DNA of 30,606 nucleotides from SYFY01 sp043719475 (lineage in GTDB: Bacteria; Pseudomonadota; Gammaproteobacteria; Pseudomonadales; Azotimanducaceae), in contig JAYSTS010000379.1 of NCBI GenBank assembly GCA_043719475.1, positions 1 through 30,606 of the forward strand. The letters are read 5' to 3'. Position numbers and translations under genes: made by a program. Numbering within the stretch: the stretch's first letter is position 1; the number at the start of each line of letters is the position of its first letter. Positions 1-7,873 of this stretch are shown piece by piece. The notes beneath the pieces were generated by a model, which saw only the letters and a program-made list of their open reading frames with translations, had not been told where the DNA came from and did no database searches.

Positions 1-40
1 CAATCAACCAAAACAGGAGCCCGCAAACAAACGAAACATC

Positions 41-814
41 TCATCCATCGACACTAATTAATCCACTCTGGTGTCTCAATGTCATTGACACATTCCGGAA
101 CTCATCGCCCAGATGTGAGCTTTGATGGTAGACGCGCAAGAAAGCCGACCCGGCGCCAATACGAAGGCTCGAGTAGATTGAAGCGACGAAGTCCGAGTTG
201 ATCAGATCGGATGAGCGGGCATCGAGATTGAATTCGCTGAAGACACCAGCCTGTAGACCGATCTCCCACTGTGCGGCAGAAGCACCGAGATTGCCGCGGT
301 AGAAAGGCAGTGTTTCACCGAAGCTCACCGATGCGTTGTTGTTGCCGTCCAGTTCATCATCGACGTAGTTGCGAAAAGCTGCCGAAAAGTGCGCCCACCG
401 AGGATCCGCCAACAAGGGTCTGAACAGATGCCCGGCGGGAAGTGCGCCCGTTTCGAAAATCGCGGCGCTTGGTAAACCCGTCATGCGAAGACCATCCTGC
501 TCCGCTGAGCCCTCGATGATTCGATCAGCGATCCGCTCGATCGGTCTGACTTCGAACACTCCAGGAATCGTCGCCAGAAGCTGCAGCACCCGCGTACGAT
601 CGTTGGCCGCAAGCCCGCCAACGGGTACTTTCATGACGCCACGGCGAACTTTGATACCTGTAAAGTCGAACGCAAACTCTTTGCTTAAGAGACCTGCTGC
701 ATAGCCTTCCAGGTAGGCGTTATCAACTGGCGAAGCCAAGGCTATACCCGCCAGTGTAAGACAGAAGGCCGCTGCAATCCGTGTTAAACCTATGCGTAAT
801 GCCGCTCGGTTCAT
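41..814 (-). pseudogene. DUF1207-type envelope protein with BON-like N-terminus, apparently truncated
   Basis: The ATG at 812-814 gives 257 residues and lies inside the end of the upstream gene (ATGA overlap), so translation is probably coupled. Residues 1-28 form a signal peptide ending at ALASP. A BON-like stretch follows (about 35-90). The rest resembles DUF1207 proteins: HLFRPLLADPRWAHFSA, a YRGNLG..WEIGLQAGVF block, SDLINSDF and HQSSHLGDEF. Members I recall continue well past HQSSHLGDEF with further beta-strand-rich sequence, whereas this frame stops after 18 more residues. Another minus-strand frame near 4-50 reads SMDEMFRLFAGSC, which looks like the expected continuation, so a frameshift is likely. 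That frame also carries stops, so decay or sequence error at the window edge are both possible. Family role is unknown; an outer-membrane or periplasmic location is inferred. Confidence 0.6.
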
Positions 815-1179
815 TCCTTCTTCCGCTGTTCGTCCGCTTCCATGTGGAACTGATGCAAAACCCGATGGGCTACAGGCGCCAGAATGATTCCGGCAGCGAA
901 AATGACGACGAGACCGCAATACAGTGCATACAGTCCTTCGAACAGTTTTCCGGATTCAGTAACTGGCAGATCGACCGGGCCCATACCTCCCAACAGCATC
1001 GATGCGTTCAGGAAGCTATCGAGCCAGCTCAGATGCTCCAAAAAGTGATAACCCCCCATGCCGATACACAGCGACACGGCAATGAGGGCCATTGCAGACA
1101 GACAACTCACAGAAAGTCGAACGACAAACTCCCGTTGAGGCAGCACGGGGTCCGTCCGGAGCTCGAATTCAGGTAACAC
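811..1179 (-). CDS. Two-TM pore-like membrane protein (potassium-channel-like fold, degenerate filter)
   Basis: This 122-residue protein starts at GTG 1179; no strong ribosome binding site is visible. It has a TM helix at about 19-45, a re-entrant-looking segment at about 52-75 (WLDSFLNASMLLGGMGPVD), a second TM helix at about 82-108 and a charged tail. The order TM1, pore loop, TM2 matches two-TM potassium channels. The filter position that reads TVGYGD in KcsA reads LGGMGP here, so potassium selectivity cannot be assumed. Its stop overlaps the start of the DUF1207-like gene by ATGA, so the two are translated together. It could instead be an unrelated two-TM protein; the topology is clearer than the function. 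Confidence 0.6.
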   Translation of the reverse strand: MLPEFELRTDPVLPQREFVVRLSVSCLSAMALIAVSLCIGMGGYHFLEHLSWLDSFLNASMLLGGMGPVDLPVTESGKLFEGLYALYCGLVVIFAAGIILAPVAHRVLHQFHMEADEQRKKE

Positions 1180-1265
1180 GTAACGCTCAGCTGATCCGCG
1201 ATAACGAAGACAGTTTTATTTTTCTGCTCGCCGGGAGTGACGATCAGCTGCCGCTTGCAGGTTCC

Positions 1266-1613
1266 TCATGGTTTGCTCGTCATTCGACTCACAGCAACGC
1301 CGAGCACCACCGCAATACTCAGAGAGGTGACTGGATGAAGCTGGACGTATTCCCTGGTCGCCTCGAGCAGTTTGCGCTGGGCGTCTTTGAACTCATCATC
1401 ACTGATGCCCAAGGACCGGGTCGCAGACGCTGCGACAGCGGTGGCTTGTTCGACTGCACTGTGGGCACTGTTCACCATTTCCGTTAGCAACGGCCCAGAC
1501 ATGTTTGAAAGCATGTCGATGGCTTCGTGAGCACCTGCCGCTGTGCACGAAATGCCCTGTGAAAAAGTGAGCCTCGGACTATCGGCCGACATTGTTTTGG
1601 CCTGATCGCTCAT
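1266..1613 (-). CDS. DUF883/YqjD-ElaB-like membrane-anchored protein
   Basis: The start is ATG 1613 (GTG 1616 is possible). AAGGAG lies about ten bases upstream of the ATG, which supports it. The 115 residues hold a hydrophilic amphipathic-helix region (about 25-85, with NSAHSAVEQATAVAASATRS) and a C-terminal hydrophobic segment (PVTSLSIAVVLGVAVSRM), the usual YqjD/ElaB layout of a ribosome-associated inner-membrane anchor. A second protein of the same layout is encoded at 8739-9101, with a shared HSAVEQA/HPAVDQL-type motif and a YVQLHP/YVHENP block just before the TM helix. In enterobacteria this family is induced in stationary phase; that is family knowledge. GTACAG occurs 35 bases before the start. 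Confidence 0.75.
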   Translation of the reverse strand: MSDQAKTMSADSPRLTFSQGISCTAAGAHEAIDMLSNMSGPLLTEMVNSAHSAVEQATAVAASATRSLGISDDEFKDAQRKLLEATREYVQLHPVTSLSIAVVLGVAVSRMTSKP

Positions 1614-1726
1614 CACAAGAATTCTCCTTCCCTCTGAATCGTGACGTCTGTACCACTCTCCCCCACTTGCCCCCGCCTGCCGATCGTGAAGGGTTGAGCG
1701 CGTGAAGACTCCATCGATTCAGTCAC

Positions 1727-1764
1727 AAAAAAGGTAGCCAGCGGATTTGATGGCTCCGCTGGCT
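1727..1764 (-). terminator. Intrinsic terminator after the OmpA-like lipoprotein gene
   Basis: A perfect 10-bp stem (AGCCAGCGGA / TCCGCTGGCT, 1736-1745 and 1755-1764) with a nine-base loop is followed on the minus strand by ACC and six T. It lies 8 bases past the stop of the OmpA-like gene, so the DUF4398-OmpA transcript should end here and the YqjD-like gene downstream needs its own promoter. Confidence 0.85.
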
Positions 1765-1772
1765 TGTGAACA

Positions 1773-2744
1773 TCAGGACGCGGGGCTGGCGGCGACGGCT
1801 GGAACGGGTGGATTATCAATGATCAGCTCGACCCGACGATTCTGCTGGCGGCCAGATTCACTGTCATTAGCGACCAAAGGAGCCTCTTTGCCCAATCCTT
1901 TCGCATCCAGTCTCTGGCTGCTGATGCCTTTTGACTGCAGATATCTGCTGACTGCTTCTGCTCGGCGCTGCGAGAGCTGCTGGTTGTAATCGGCGCTTCC
2001 GACATTGTCGGTATGGCCCTCAATCGCGACCCGACGCTCGGGGTACTGGTTCAGGAAAGTCACCAGCCGGTCAAGCGTAATCGTGCCACCTGACTTCAAC
2101 TCCGAACTATCAAAGGCGAATAACAGGTCACCGAGCGTGAGCACCAACCCTCGCTCTGTGGCCTCTGCCTTTAGTGCATCAATCTGACGCTGCAGTTCTG
2201 CGGCATCCAGAGCTGCCTGCGTTGCCGCCGCGTCAGAGCTGGCTTGGGCGATTTCCGCATCTTTCCGCACCTGCTCAGCCTCATCGCGAGCAAATTCCGC
2301 TTCGGACTGCGCAATCTCCGCATCACCGCGTGCAAGTTCTGCTGCACCTCGCGCCTGGTCAGCTTCGCGTGTTCGGGCATCTAGCCGAGCCTTGCCACGA
2401 GCTTCGGCCAGGCCCGCTCTCTGATCTTCTGCAAACCGGGTCTTCGCCTTGGCGATGGCAATTTCGACACTCTGATCAGCCATGTAGACACGATGCGCGC
2501 CGAGTTCCCGATCTTTGCTCTCGGGTAATTCCGCCAGCACGACGGCCGCTTCGGCGTTCTTGATGGCGACCGGCGCTCGCGTTGACAGATCGGAATTCCT
2601 TTGCAATCCGCTGAGTTTGCTCCGTACTGCATCGGCACCAGCCGGACTCTGAGGCGTTGAAGCGCACCCAGCGAGTGAAGCCGCAACGACGAGTGAAGCA
2701 GTCAACGCACTCATTCGGAATTTTGTAGGAATATTGGTCATCAT
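1773..2744 (-). CDS. OmpA-family peptidoglycan-binding lipoprotein with DUF4398-like coiled coil
   Basis: This 323-residue lipoprotein has a signal peptide with lipobox LAGC (Cys27), a DUF4398-like region (about 35-110), a long Ala/Glu-rich heptad region (about 110-200, repeats such as AELARGDAEIAQSEAEFARDE) and a C-terminal OmpA domain (about 205-310). The OmpA domain shows FDSSELK, GHTDNVGSADYNQQLSQRR and NRRVEL, including the Asp and Arg that bind diaminopimelate in peptidoglycan. It is expected to tether the outer membrane to the wall, with the coiled coil as spacer. Its ATG overlaps the stop of the upstream DUF4398 gene (ATGA), so the two form an operon, which a terminator closes at 1727-1764. 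ATG 2741 is an alternative start. Confidence 0.9.
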   Translation of the reverse strand: MMTNIPTKFRMSALTASLVVAASLAGCASTPQSPAGADAVRSKLSGLQRNSDLSTRAPVAIKNAEAAVVLAELPESKDRELGAHRVYMADQSVEIAIAKAKTRFAEDQRAGLAEARGKARLDARTREADQARGAAELARGDAEIAQSEAEFARDEAEQVRKDAEIAQASSDAAATQAALDAAELQRQIDALKAEATERGLVLTLGDLLFAFDSSELKSGGTITLDRLVTFLNQYPERRVAIEGHTDNVGSADYNQQLSQRRAEAVSRYLQSKGISSQRLDAKGLGKEAPLVANDSESGRQQNRRVELIIDNPPVPAVAASPAS

Positions 2745-3145
2745 CGCTGATCTCCAGCACGTTGCATTTCTTCGGATAGCGCCTCGACACCCTCTGACAA
2801 CTCCGCGTTGATGGCGACGGCTTTGGCAGTTTCGGTTCGGGCAAAGGCAAGTTCGGCAGTCAATTTTGATTCTTCTGCAAGTCGCTTCGCTGCCAGCATC
2901 TGCTTGTTCGCTGCCGCACTGTTGGCGCGGGAAAGTTTCTCGCGTGCCTCACTGAGCTCGGCCGACGCAAACCGCCCTGCGTTGGCAGTTTCAGCAGCGC
3001 CGATTGCGGATTGCGCAGCATCGAGTTCAACTTTCGGTGGCAGGGGTGCAGATGCACAGGCCGACAGCAGGATTGCAGCGCCTGCCAGCATTGACACTCC
3101 TCCAAGATGATGTCGACTGGATGTTTTTTCCGGTTCAGTGTTCAT
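2741..3145 (-). CDS. DUF4398-domain lipoprotein
   Basis: The product has 134 residues. AAGGGAA lies just upstream of ATG 3145. A hydrophobic signal segment ends in lipobox LSAC (Cys30), and the rest is one helical DUF4398-type region: AQSAIGAAETANAGRFASAELSEAREKL, then a second helix rich in Ala, Lys and Glu. It is probably an outer-membrane lipoprotein that pairs with the OmpA-like lipoprotein it overlaps by ATGA, since that protein carries the same type of region. The exact role of DUF4398 is not known. The gene is divergent from dodecin, with about 200 bp of shared upstream DNA. Confidence 0.8.
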   Translation of the reverse strand: MNTEPEKTSSRHHLGGVSMLAGAAILLSACASAPLPPKVELDAAQSAIGAAETANAGRFASAELSEAREKLSRANSAAANKQMLAAKRLAEESKLTAELAFARTETAKAVAINAELSEGVEALSEEMQRAGDQR

Positions 3146-3344
3146 AACTTTTCCCTTTTAAATAAACGAGAGGTGGTTAAAGAGAGGTAGGTCGACGAGA
3201 GCGTTGAATAACTTCAGCGGAGAGCCTGCCGCGATAGGCAAATGGCGTCTGTGCGTAAACGTACAGTGTTCGATCGCTCACTCACGCATCTTGCCCAAGG
3301 GCCTCACCTCTTGTTAGCAACTACACCCACCGCGAGAAAACGCC

Positions 3345-3554
3345 ATGACTGAACATATCTACAAGACCATCGAAATCACCGGTACATCTATACAAGGAAG
3401 CGATGAAGCGGTTCGCAACGCTGTGACGAGAGCAGCCAAAACTATCAATCACATGGATTGGTTCGAAGTGATTGACACGCGTGGCCACCTGGAGGATGGG
3501 CAGATCGCTCACTGGCAAGTCACCGTGAAGATTGGCTTTCGGCTCGAAGATTGA
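3345..3554 (+). CDS. Dodecin family flavin-binding protein
   Basis: The product is 69 residues, the family's usual size. The pattern is typical: IYKTIEITGTS, AVRNAVTRAAKTI, DWFEVIDTRGHLEDG and HWQVTVKIGFRLE. The Trp in DWFEV is the one that stacks on flavin in bacterial and archaeal dodecins. Dodecins assemble as hollow cytosolic dodecamers that store or buffer riboflavin or FMN and limit flavin photochemistry. A GAGAAA sequence precedes ATG 3345. The gene seems to be monocistronic. GTACAG at 3261-3266 lies 79 bases upstream, on the same strand. Confidence 0.92.
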   Translation: MTEHIYKTIEITGTSIQGSDEAVRNAVTRAAKTINHMDWFEVIDTRGHLEDGQIAHWQVTVKIGFRLED

Positions 3555-3749
3555 AGCGAGTTTCATGCAACCAGGAACCTTGCACCGCCGATGAGCAAGG
3601 ATCACCGCTCTTAACGGTGCCGGTCCATTTTCAATTGGTGTGTTCCCCACCGCACAGATAGCTCATGAATTCTCGAACACAGTATGTTTGTGGGTTGAGC
3701 GAGTAGTTCTAGCAACCCCAACAACAGCGACTCTCACACGAGGTTAATC

Positions 3750-4064
3750 ATGAAAAATCGTCACACCCTGCTCATCGCCTTGACGGGACTGATCCTCAGC
3801 CTAGGTTCCGGCTGCGCAGTCAAACGCGATCAACAAACTGTCGGCTCGTACATTGACGACGCGGCCATCACCACCAAGGTCAAAGGCAAATTCGTCGAAA
3901 GCAAAGCAGTTGATGCAACCAGTATCTCGGTAGAGACACTGAAAGGCACCGTATTGCTTTCTGGCTTCGCCAAGAACAGCGAAGAAAAAACCAGGGCAGG
4001 ACAGATCGCGCGCGATATCGAAGGCGTCACTTCCGTAAACAATGAAATTGCAGTACGCCCGTAG
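3750..4064 (+). CDS. BON-domain lipoprotein (OsmY-like)
   Basis: The 104-residue product begins with a signal peptide ending in lipobox GSGC (Cys22). One BON domain fills about 35-104: DAAITTKVKGKFVES, ISVETLKGTVLLSGFAKN and IEGVTSVNNEIAV. BON domains bind phospholipid membranes, and OsmY-type proteins protect the envelope under osmotic stress. AGGTT precedes the ATG. csbD follows after 59 bases, so the two are probably co-transcribed; a hairpin that includes the stop codon (4056-4085) separates them. Confidence 0.9.
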   Translation: MKNRHTLLIALTGLILSLGSGCAVKRDQQTVGSYIDDAAITTKVKGKFVESKAVDATSISVETLKGTVLLSGFAKNSEEKTRAGQIARDIEGVTSVNNEIAVRP

Positions 4065-4085
4065 TCCACCGACAGTCGGCGGGCG
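4056..4085 (+). other. Stem-loop between BON gene and csbD
   Basis: CGCCCG (4056-4061) pairs with CGGGCG (4080-4085), and inside it CCGA pairs with TCGG around a CAG loop. The hairpin spans the BON stop codon and no T-tract follows. An RNA-stability or partial-attenuation element is more likely than a full terminator. Confidence 0.45.
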
Positions 4086-4123
4086 AAGGTGCCTTTCATC
4101 AACCAGACCAAAGGACATTCAAT

Positions 4124-4342
4124 ATGAATTGGGATCGAATCGAAGGTAACTGGAAGCAGGTTTCCGGTAGAGCAAAATCACAATGGGGCAAGCTGACCGA
4201 CGACGAACTGGACGTTGTCGCCGGCAAGCGAGACCAATTGTCCGGCATCATCCAGGAGCGCTACGGCATAGCCAAAGATGAAGCGGAAAAGCAGATGGAT
4301 AACTGGCAAAGCCAGGTCAAGGAAACGTGGTTCACCACCTAG
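4124..4342 (+). CDS. CsbD family general stress protein
   Basis: The 72 residues match the CsbD/YjbJ pattern from end to end: MNWDRIEGNWKQVSGRAKSQ, KLTDDELDVVAGKRDQL, a QERYGIAKDEAEKQ core and a WQ..VKE tail. It is a small hydrophilic helical cytosolic protein that is induced in stationary phase or osmotic stress in many bacteria; its molecular function is not settled. The ribosome binding site is AAAGGAC. The stretch AGGACATTCAAT next to the start is also found in front of the SYLF gene at 7782. Confidence 0.95.
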   Translation: MNWDRIEGNWKQVSGRAKSQWGKLTDDELDVVAGKRDQLSGIIQERYGIAKDEAEKQMDNWQSQVKETWFTT

Positions 4343-4368
4343 TTCCGGGTTATTCCGATTGCTCTGAC

Positions 4369-4386
4369 CAGCACAAGGAAGTGCTG
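4369..4386 (+). other. Short stem-loop after csbD
   Basis: CAGCAC pairs perfectly with GTGCTG around the loop AAGGAA, 26 bases past the csbD stop. There is no T-run, so it may only protect the 3' end. The rest of 4343-4540 shows nothing I can name. Confidence 0.3.
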
Positions 4387-4540
4387 CCATCTACTCAACC
4401 CATGATAAAGTCGATTCCGAGCTGTCTTCTCACCCCTCCGGTTGCGCGGGAGCACAGACTGACGGTGTAGAACTTCTGACTTCTTACCACAACCGGTCAA
4501 CGACTCAATTCTCCAACCGAACAAGGCCTGGACACTCCCA

Positions 4541-5719
4541 TTGAGACTGGAACCATCTGAAGACTCGAACTCCTCGGAAAACAATGCACTCCCCTACTTG
4601 CTGGTTGCAGTCTCTATAGCGCTTGCGTGGATCCTCCTGCCGTTTTATGGAACCCTTCTTTGGGGAGCGATCATAGCATTGCTGTTCGCACCAGTTTTTC
4701 AATGGTTGTTACCACGTTGTCGCTCTCAGCGCTCTATTGCTGCAGCGTTGACAGTTCTGTCGGTACTGTTGATTGCAATCATCCCGCTGTCTCTTTTGAG
4801 TGTTGCCCTGGGCCGGGAGGTCATGCAGGTTTTTCAGAGTCTGCAAACCGAAGGCGGGAATTCAGCTGCATTCTTGCGACGCACTTACGACCAATTGCCT
4901 GACTGGGCTTTGACGCTGCTGCACCGGTTTGGTCTGGGCGACTTCAGTGACCTCCAGAAAACGTTTACGGACCTCGTCACCAAAACCACGCAAGTCATCA
5001 GCACTCAAGCGATCAACATAGGCCAGATCACGTTCGAATTGGTTCTCGCCCTGTTCGTTACCATGTACATCGCGTTCTTCCTGATCAGAGACGGGAACAG
5101 CTTGATCGACGATTTTCGTTATGCGTTACCGCTCGCCCCACAGCACAAGAAGGCTCTGATCAACAAATTTGCAACCGTAATCAGGGCAACCGTCAAAGGC
5201 AATCTGGTGGTCGCGATCATCCAGGGTGCATTGGGTGGCATCGCATTTTGGTTCCTGGATGTCAGAGCAGCTTTGCTCTGGGGTGTCGTGATGGCTTTTT
5301 TATCGTTGCTGCCTGCGGTTGGTGCAGCGCTTGTCTGGATACCCGTTGCAGTCTCTTTCGTTATTACTGGAGAGATATTCAAAGGCCTTGCGTTGACCGT
5401 GTGGGGCATACTTGTCATCGGGTTGATAGACAATCTCATGCGACCGATACTCGTCGGTCGGGACACCAGAATGCCTGACTATGTCGTCATGATCTCTACG
5501 CTGGGCGGGATGGCCGTGTTGGGCATTAACGGCTTCGTCATCGGTCCAGTGATTGCAGCCATGTTCATCGCCGTGTGGCACATCTATGTCATTACGAGTC
5601 ACGACCTTTCCGACATGTCGACCATAACGCCATCTCCATCAATCAGTGACTCGGTGATCCTCACGTCTGGTTATGGGTCTATAGCCAATATTCCCAAAGA
5701 CGAGCAGCAAACTCCTTGA
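4541..5719 (+). CDS. AI-2E / PerM (DUF20) family transporter
   Basis: The 392-residue integral membrane protein has about eight TM segments. Two N-terminal helices (about 17-55, PYLLVAVSIALAWILLPF) and a third (about 65-88) precede a long soluble loop (about 90-160). Then come a helix at about 162-182 and a cluster of C-terminal helices holding the family block GNLVVAIIQGALGGIAFWFL and DNLMRPILVG. Members export varied small molecules or ions; AI-2 export was shown for TqsA, but substrate cannot be read from sequence. No ATG or GTG lies near the N-terminus, so TTG 4541 is chosen, with AAGG about 13 bases upstream. Its last 41 bases overlap the end of the convergent phospholipase-like gene. 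Confidence 0.88.
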   Translation: MRLEPSEDSNSSENNALPYLLVAVSIALAWILLPFYGTLLWGAIIALLFAPVFQWLLPRCRSQRSIAAALTVLSVLLIAIIPLSLLSVALGREVMQVFQSLQTEGGNSAAFLRRTYDQLPDWALTLLHRFGLGDFSDLQKTFTDLVTKTTQVISTQAINIGQITFELVLALFVTMYIAFFLIRDGNSLIDDFRYALPLAPQHKKALINKFATVIRATVKGNLVVAIIQGALGGIAFWFLDVRAALLWGVVMAFLSLLPAVGAALVWIPVAVSFVITGEIFKGLALTVWGILVIGLIDNLMRPILVGRDTRMPDYVVMISTLGGMAVLGINGFVIGPVIAAMFIAVWHIYVITSHDLSDMSTITPSPSISDSVILTSGYGSIANIPKDEQQTP

Positions 5720-7079
5720 CGTGCAGCGTCCAGTTGCGCTTCTCCCATTCGTCCAGCACGACACGTCGCGAGCTCGCGAGATCGTCGTCAAACATGGTTT
5801 GAATCTGCCCACCGAAATCAGTTCCAAGCACCACCGCATCGAGTTCGTAATTGTGCAGGAAACTTCGCCAATCGAGATTGGTCGATCCAACGGTCGCCCA
5901 CACCCCGTCGATCAGCGCGGTCTTGGCATGCAGTATCGCGCCCTGGCGTTCATGAATTTCTACACCGGCACGCAGCAACTTTTCATAAAAACTTCGCCCG
6001 GCATGAAAGACCAGCCCTGAGTCCGACTTACTCGGCAGTATCAGGCGAACTGAAACGCCTCTGGCCACTGCGCTTTTCAGCGCTCTCAGCAGTTGCGGGT
6101 CCGGAACGAAGTAGGCATTGGTCAGGTGAACAGTAGTCTCTGCGCTGTCGATGGCAGAGAGCAAGGTGGCATACATCAAGCTAATGGGCGCTTTAGGAGA
6201 GCTGCCGATCACCCGCATCACCTGATCACCTGCGCGCTGACTGCCAGGGAAATAATTTCCCGGTGGGAGTCGTTCACCCTGTTGCAACCGCCATGCGGTG
6301 AAGAACAGCTTCTGCAACTCTTCGACGATGGGGCCGCGCAGCTCCAGGTGTGTGTCCCTCCACGCAGGCGCGCTCCCTGCAGGCGTCGCCGGTTCAGATG
6401 GATGTCTTCTGAACCTTGATGAGCCGCCAGAATACACACTGCTGATGTTGATCCCGCCGAGGAAGGCAATTCGCCCGTCTACGATCAGCAGCTTGCGATG
6501 ATCGCGCTGATTGAGATTCCATGCGGTACGGGCAAAGACAGGATTGACCGGATTGAACTCCAGTAGCCGCACGCCGTTCTGCCTCAGGCGCTCGAAAAAT
6601 GCGTGAGGCGTCCCGATCGTACCGATGCTGTCGTAGATGAGGTTGACCTGGACACCCTGGCCTTGTTTGGCAATCAATGCGTCAGCAAAACGATTACCAA
6701 CCGCATCATCATCCAGTATGTAGGTTTCCATGTTGATGTGATCTTTGGCAGCGTTGATTGCCCCCAGCATCGCCGCATAGGTCGCCGGTCCATCCTGTAA
6801 CAAACGGACGCCATTGCCTGTGAACAATTGACTGCTGTTGATTGTCTCTTCACGTGCAAGATGTCGATCAAATATGCCGGTTGACGACACGGAATCCTCA
6901 AGTTCTTCAAGTATGGGCGCACTGATGGCCACCGGCAGTGTTCCGTGTACACCTGCGAGCGGGACCGAATTAGAAGCGCTGACTGTGTCACTCCCACGCA
7001 AGGTCACCGGCCCAACACAGGCGCCCAGGAAGGCGCACAAGGCGCTGAATGAAGCCAACTTTCGACTGATGGTAGCCAC
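5679..7079 (-). CDS. Phospholipase D / cardiolipin synthase-family lipoprotein
   Basis: Two HKD motifs define the enzyme: HRKLLIVD (residues 194-201) and HAKTALID (384-391), each followed by the usual GG/GSTN loop (LGGINIS, VGSTNLDWRS). PLD-fold enzymes of this type transfer phosphatidyl groups (cardiolipin synthesis) or hydrolyse phosphodiesters through a covalent His intermediate. I place the start at GTG 7079 because it gives a compact signal peptide with lipobox LGAC (Cys21); a GTG at 7196 would add 39 residues and hide the signal. No strong ribosome binding site is visible at either. Known ClsA has two TM helices at this end, so a lipoprotein anchor is unusual, and the active site would lie outside the cytoplasm. 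Confidence 0.85.
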   Translation of the reverse strand: MATISRKLASFSALCAFLGACVGPVTLRGSDTVSASNSVPLAGVHGTLPVAISAPILEELEDSVSSTGIFDRHLAREETINSSQLFTGNGVRLLQDGPATYAAMLGAINAAKDHINMETYILDDDAVGNRFADALIAKQGQGVQVNLIYDSIGTIGTPHAFFERLRQNGVRLLEFNPVNPVFARTAWNLNQRDHRKLLIVDGRIAFLGGINISSVYSGGSSRFRRHPSEPATPAGSAPAWRDTHLELRGPIVEELQKLFFTAWRLQQGERLPPGNYFPGSQRAGDQVMRVIGSSPKAPISLMYATLLSAIDSAETTVHLTNAYFVPDPQLLRALKSAVARGVSVRLILPSKSDSGLVFHAGRSFYEKLLRAGVEIHERQGAILHAKTALIDGVWATVGSTNLDWRSFLHNYELDAVVLGTDFGGQIQTMFDDDLASSRRVVLDEWEKRNWTLHVKEFAARLWEYWL

Positions 7080-7236
7080 CAGATGTACCACAGAAGACGA
7101 TGACCAGGAATTCGAGGAACCGTCGAGCAAGCCATCTTTGAGCCTTGCCCGACAGAGCGTGCACTTCAAGTGTTGTGCTCGACTTACCGATTGCACAGTA
7201 ACTTCGGAGCAATCACGAGAGTCACTTGCCAGCCCT

Positions 7237-7782
7237 CTACTTCATTTTGGAGATCTTCGTCCCCACGACGGACAGATCGCCAATCAGCCCTTTCTCCGCG
7301 AACACAAATGCCAGTACGGGCTTGGTTTCTACCATGCTGTCGTATTCACCGTGTGCACCACTCTCGACGACAAGCACTTCAGCATCAGCACCAATTGACC
7401 AGCCTTCGCTCGCCAGAAATTGATCCAGTGATTGCTGGGTCATGAACATGAGGATCTGGCTGTGTTTGGCAATGCCAAGCGTCAATCCAAGCGAGGCCGA
7501 CGTCAGAGAGTAGTAGCCCATGGTCTTGCCATGTACCTGCAGTACGCCTTCACCATACTCACCCGCGACACCAGCGCCTGCTTTGGTGACTTCCGGAAAA
7601 ATCAGGATGCCAGACGCTCGTTCTGCGAGTTTGGCATTGGCAGCGCTCAGCATATTGAAACTGGTGACTGTACTGACGACGTGACGATCCAGGTCAACCC
7701 TGGTCGCTGATTGTGTTAGAGCGGCAGCAGTGAGGCCGATCATGAATAACGAAGCGGACGCAAAATTGCGGAGTACTTTCAT
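7237..7782 (-). CDS. SYLF (YSC84/DUF500) domain lipid-binding protein
   Basis: The 181-residue secreted protein has a signal peptide of about 26 residues and a SYLF domain over the rest: AERASGILIFPEVTKAGAGVAGEYGEGVL, GYYSLTSASLGLTLGIAKHSQILMFMT and VLAFVFAEKGLIGDLSVVGTKISK. SYLF domains bind phosphoinositides in eukaryotes; bacterial forms are periplasmic proteins of unclear role. AGGAC lies six bases before ATG 7782. The leader has an inverted repeat (7795-7840) that may control access to this site. Two copies of a GTACAG-containing repeat (7874-7902) lie 92-121 bases upstream. Confidence 0.9.
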   Translation of the reverse strand: MKVLRNFASASLFMIGLTAAALTQSATRVDLDRHVVSTVTSFNMLSAANAKLAERASGILIFPEVTKAGAGVAGEYGEGVLQVHGKTMGYYSLTSASLGLTLGIAKHSQILMFMTQQSLDQFLASEGWSIGADAEVLVVESGAHGEYDSMVETKPVLAFVFAEKGLIGDLSVVGTKISKMK

Positions 7783-7785
7783 TGA

Positions 7786-7840
7786 ATGTCCTATGGCAGG
7801 ACACTGTTTGTTTGATTCAGTCTAGGTTGTGCGTCCTGCC
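7786..7840 (-). promoter_or_regulatory. Leader RNA with two mutually exclusive hairpins before the SYLF gene
   Basis: On the transcript, GGCAGGAC (7833-7840) can pair with GTCCTGCC (7795-7802) across 30 bases. The GTCCT of the second arm can instead pair with the ribosome binding site AGGAC (7788-7792) around a five-base loop, GCCAT. The first fold leaves the site open and the second hides it. This is read directly from complementarity; folding and regulation are inferred. Confidence 0.4.
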
Positions 7841-7873
7841 GGTTCGTACTATGGACTGACGGCGTCCGCCTAT

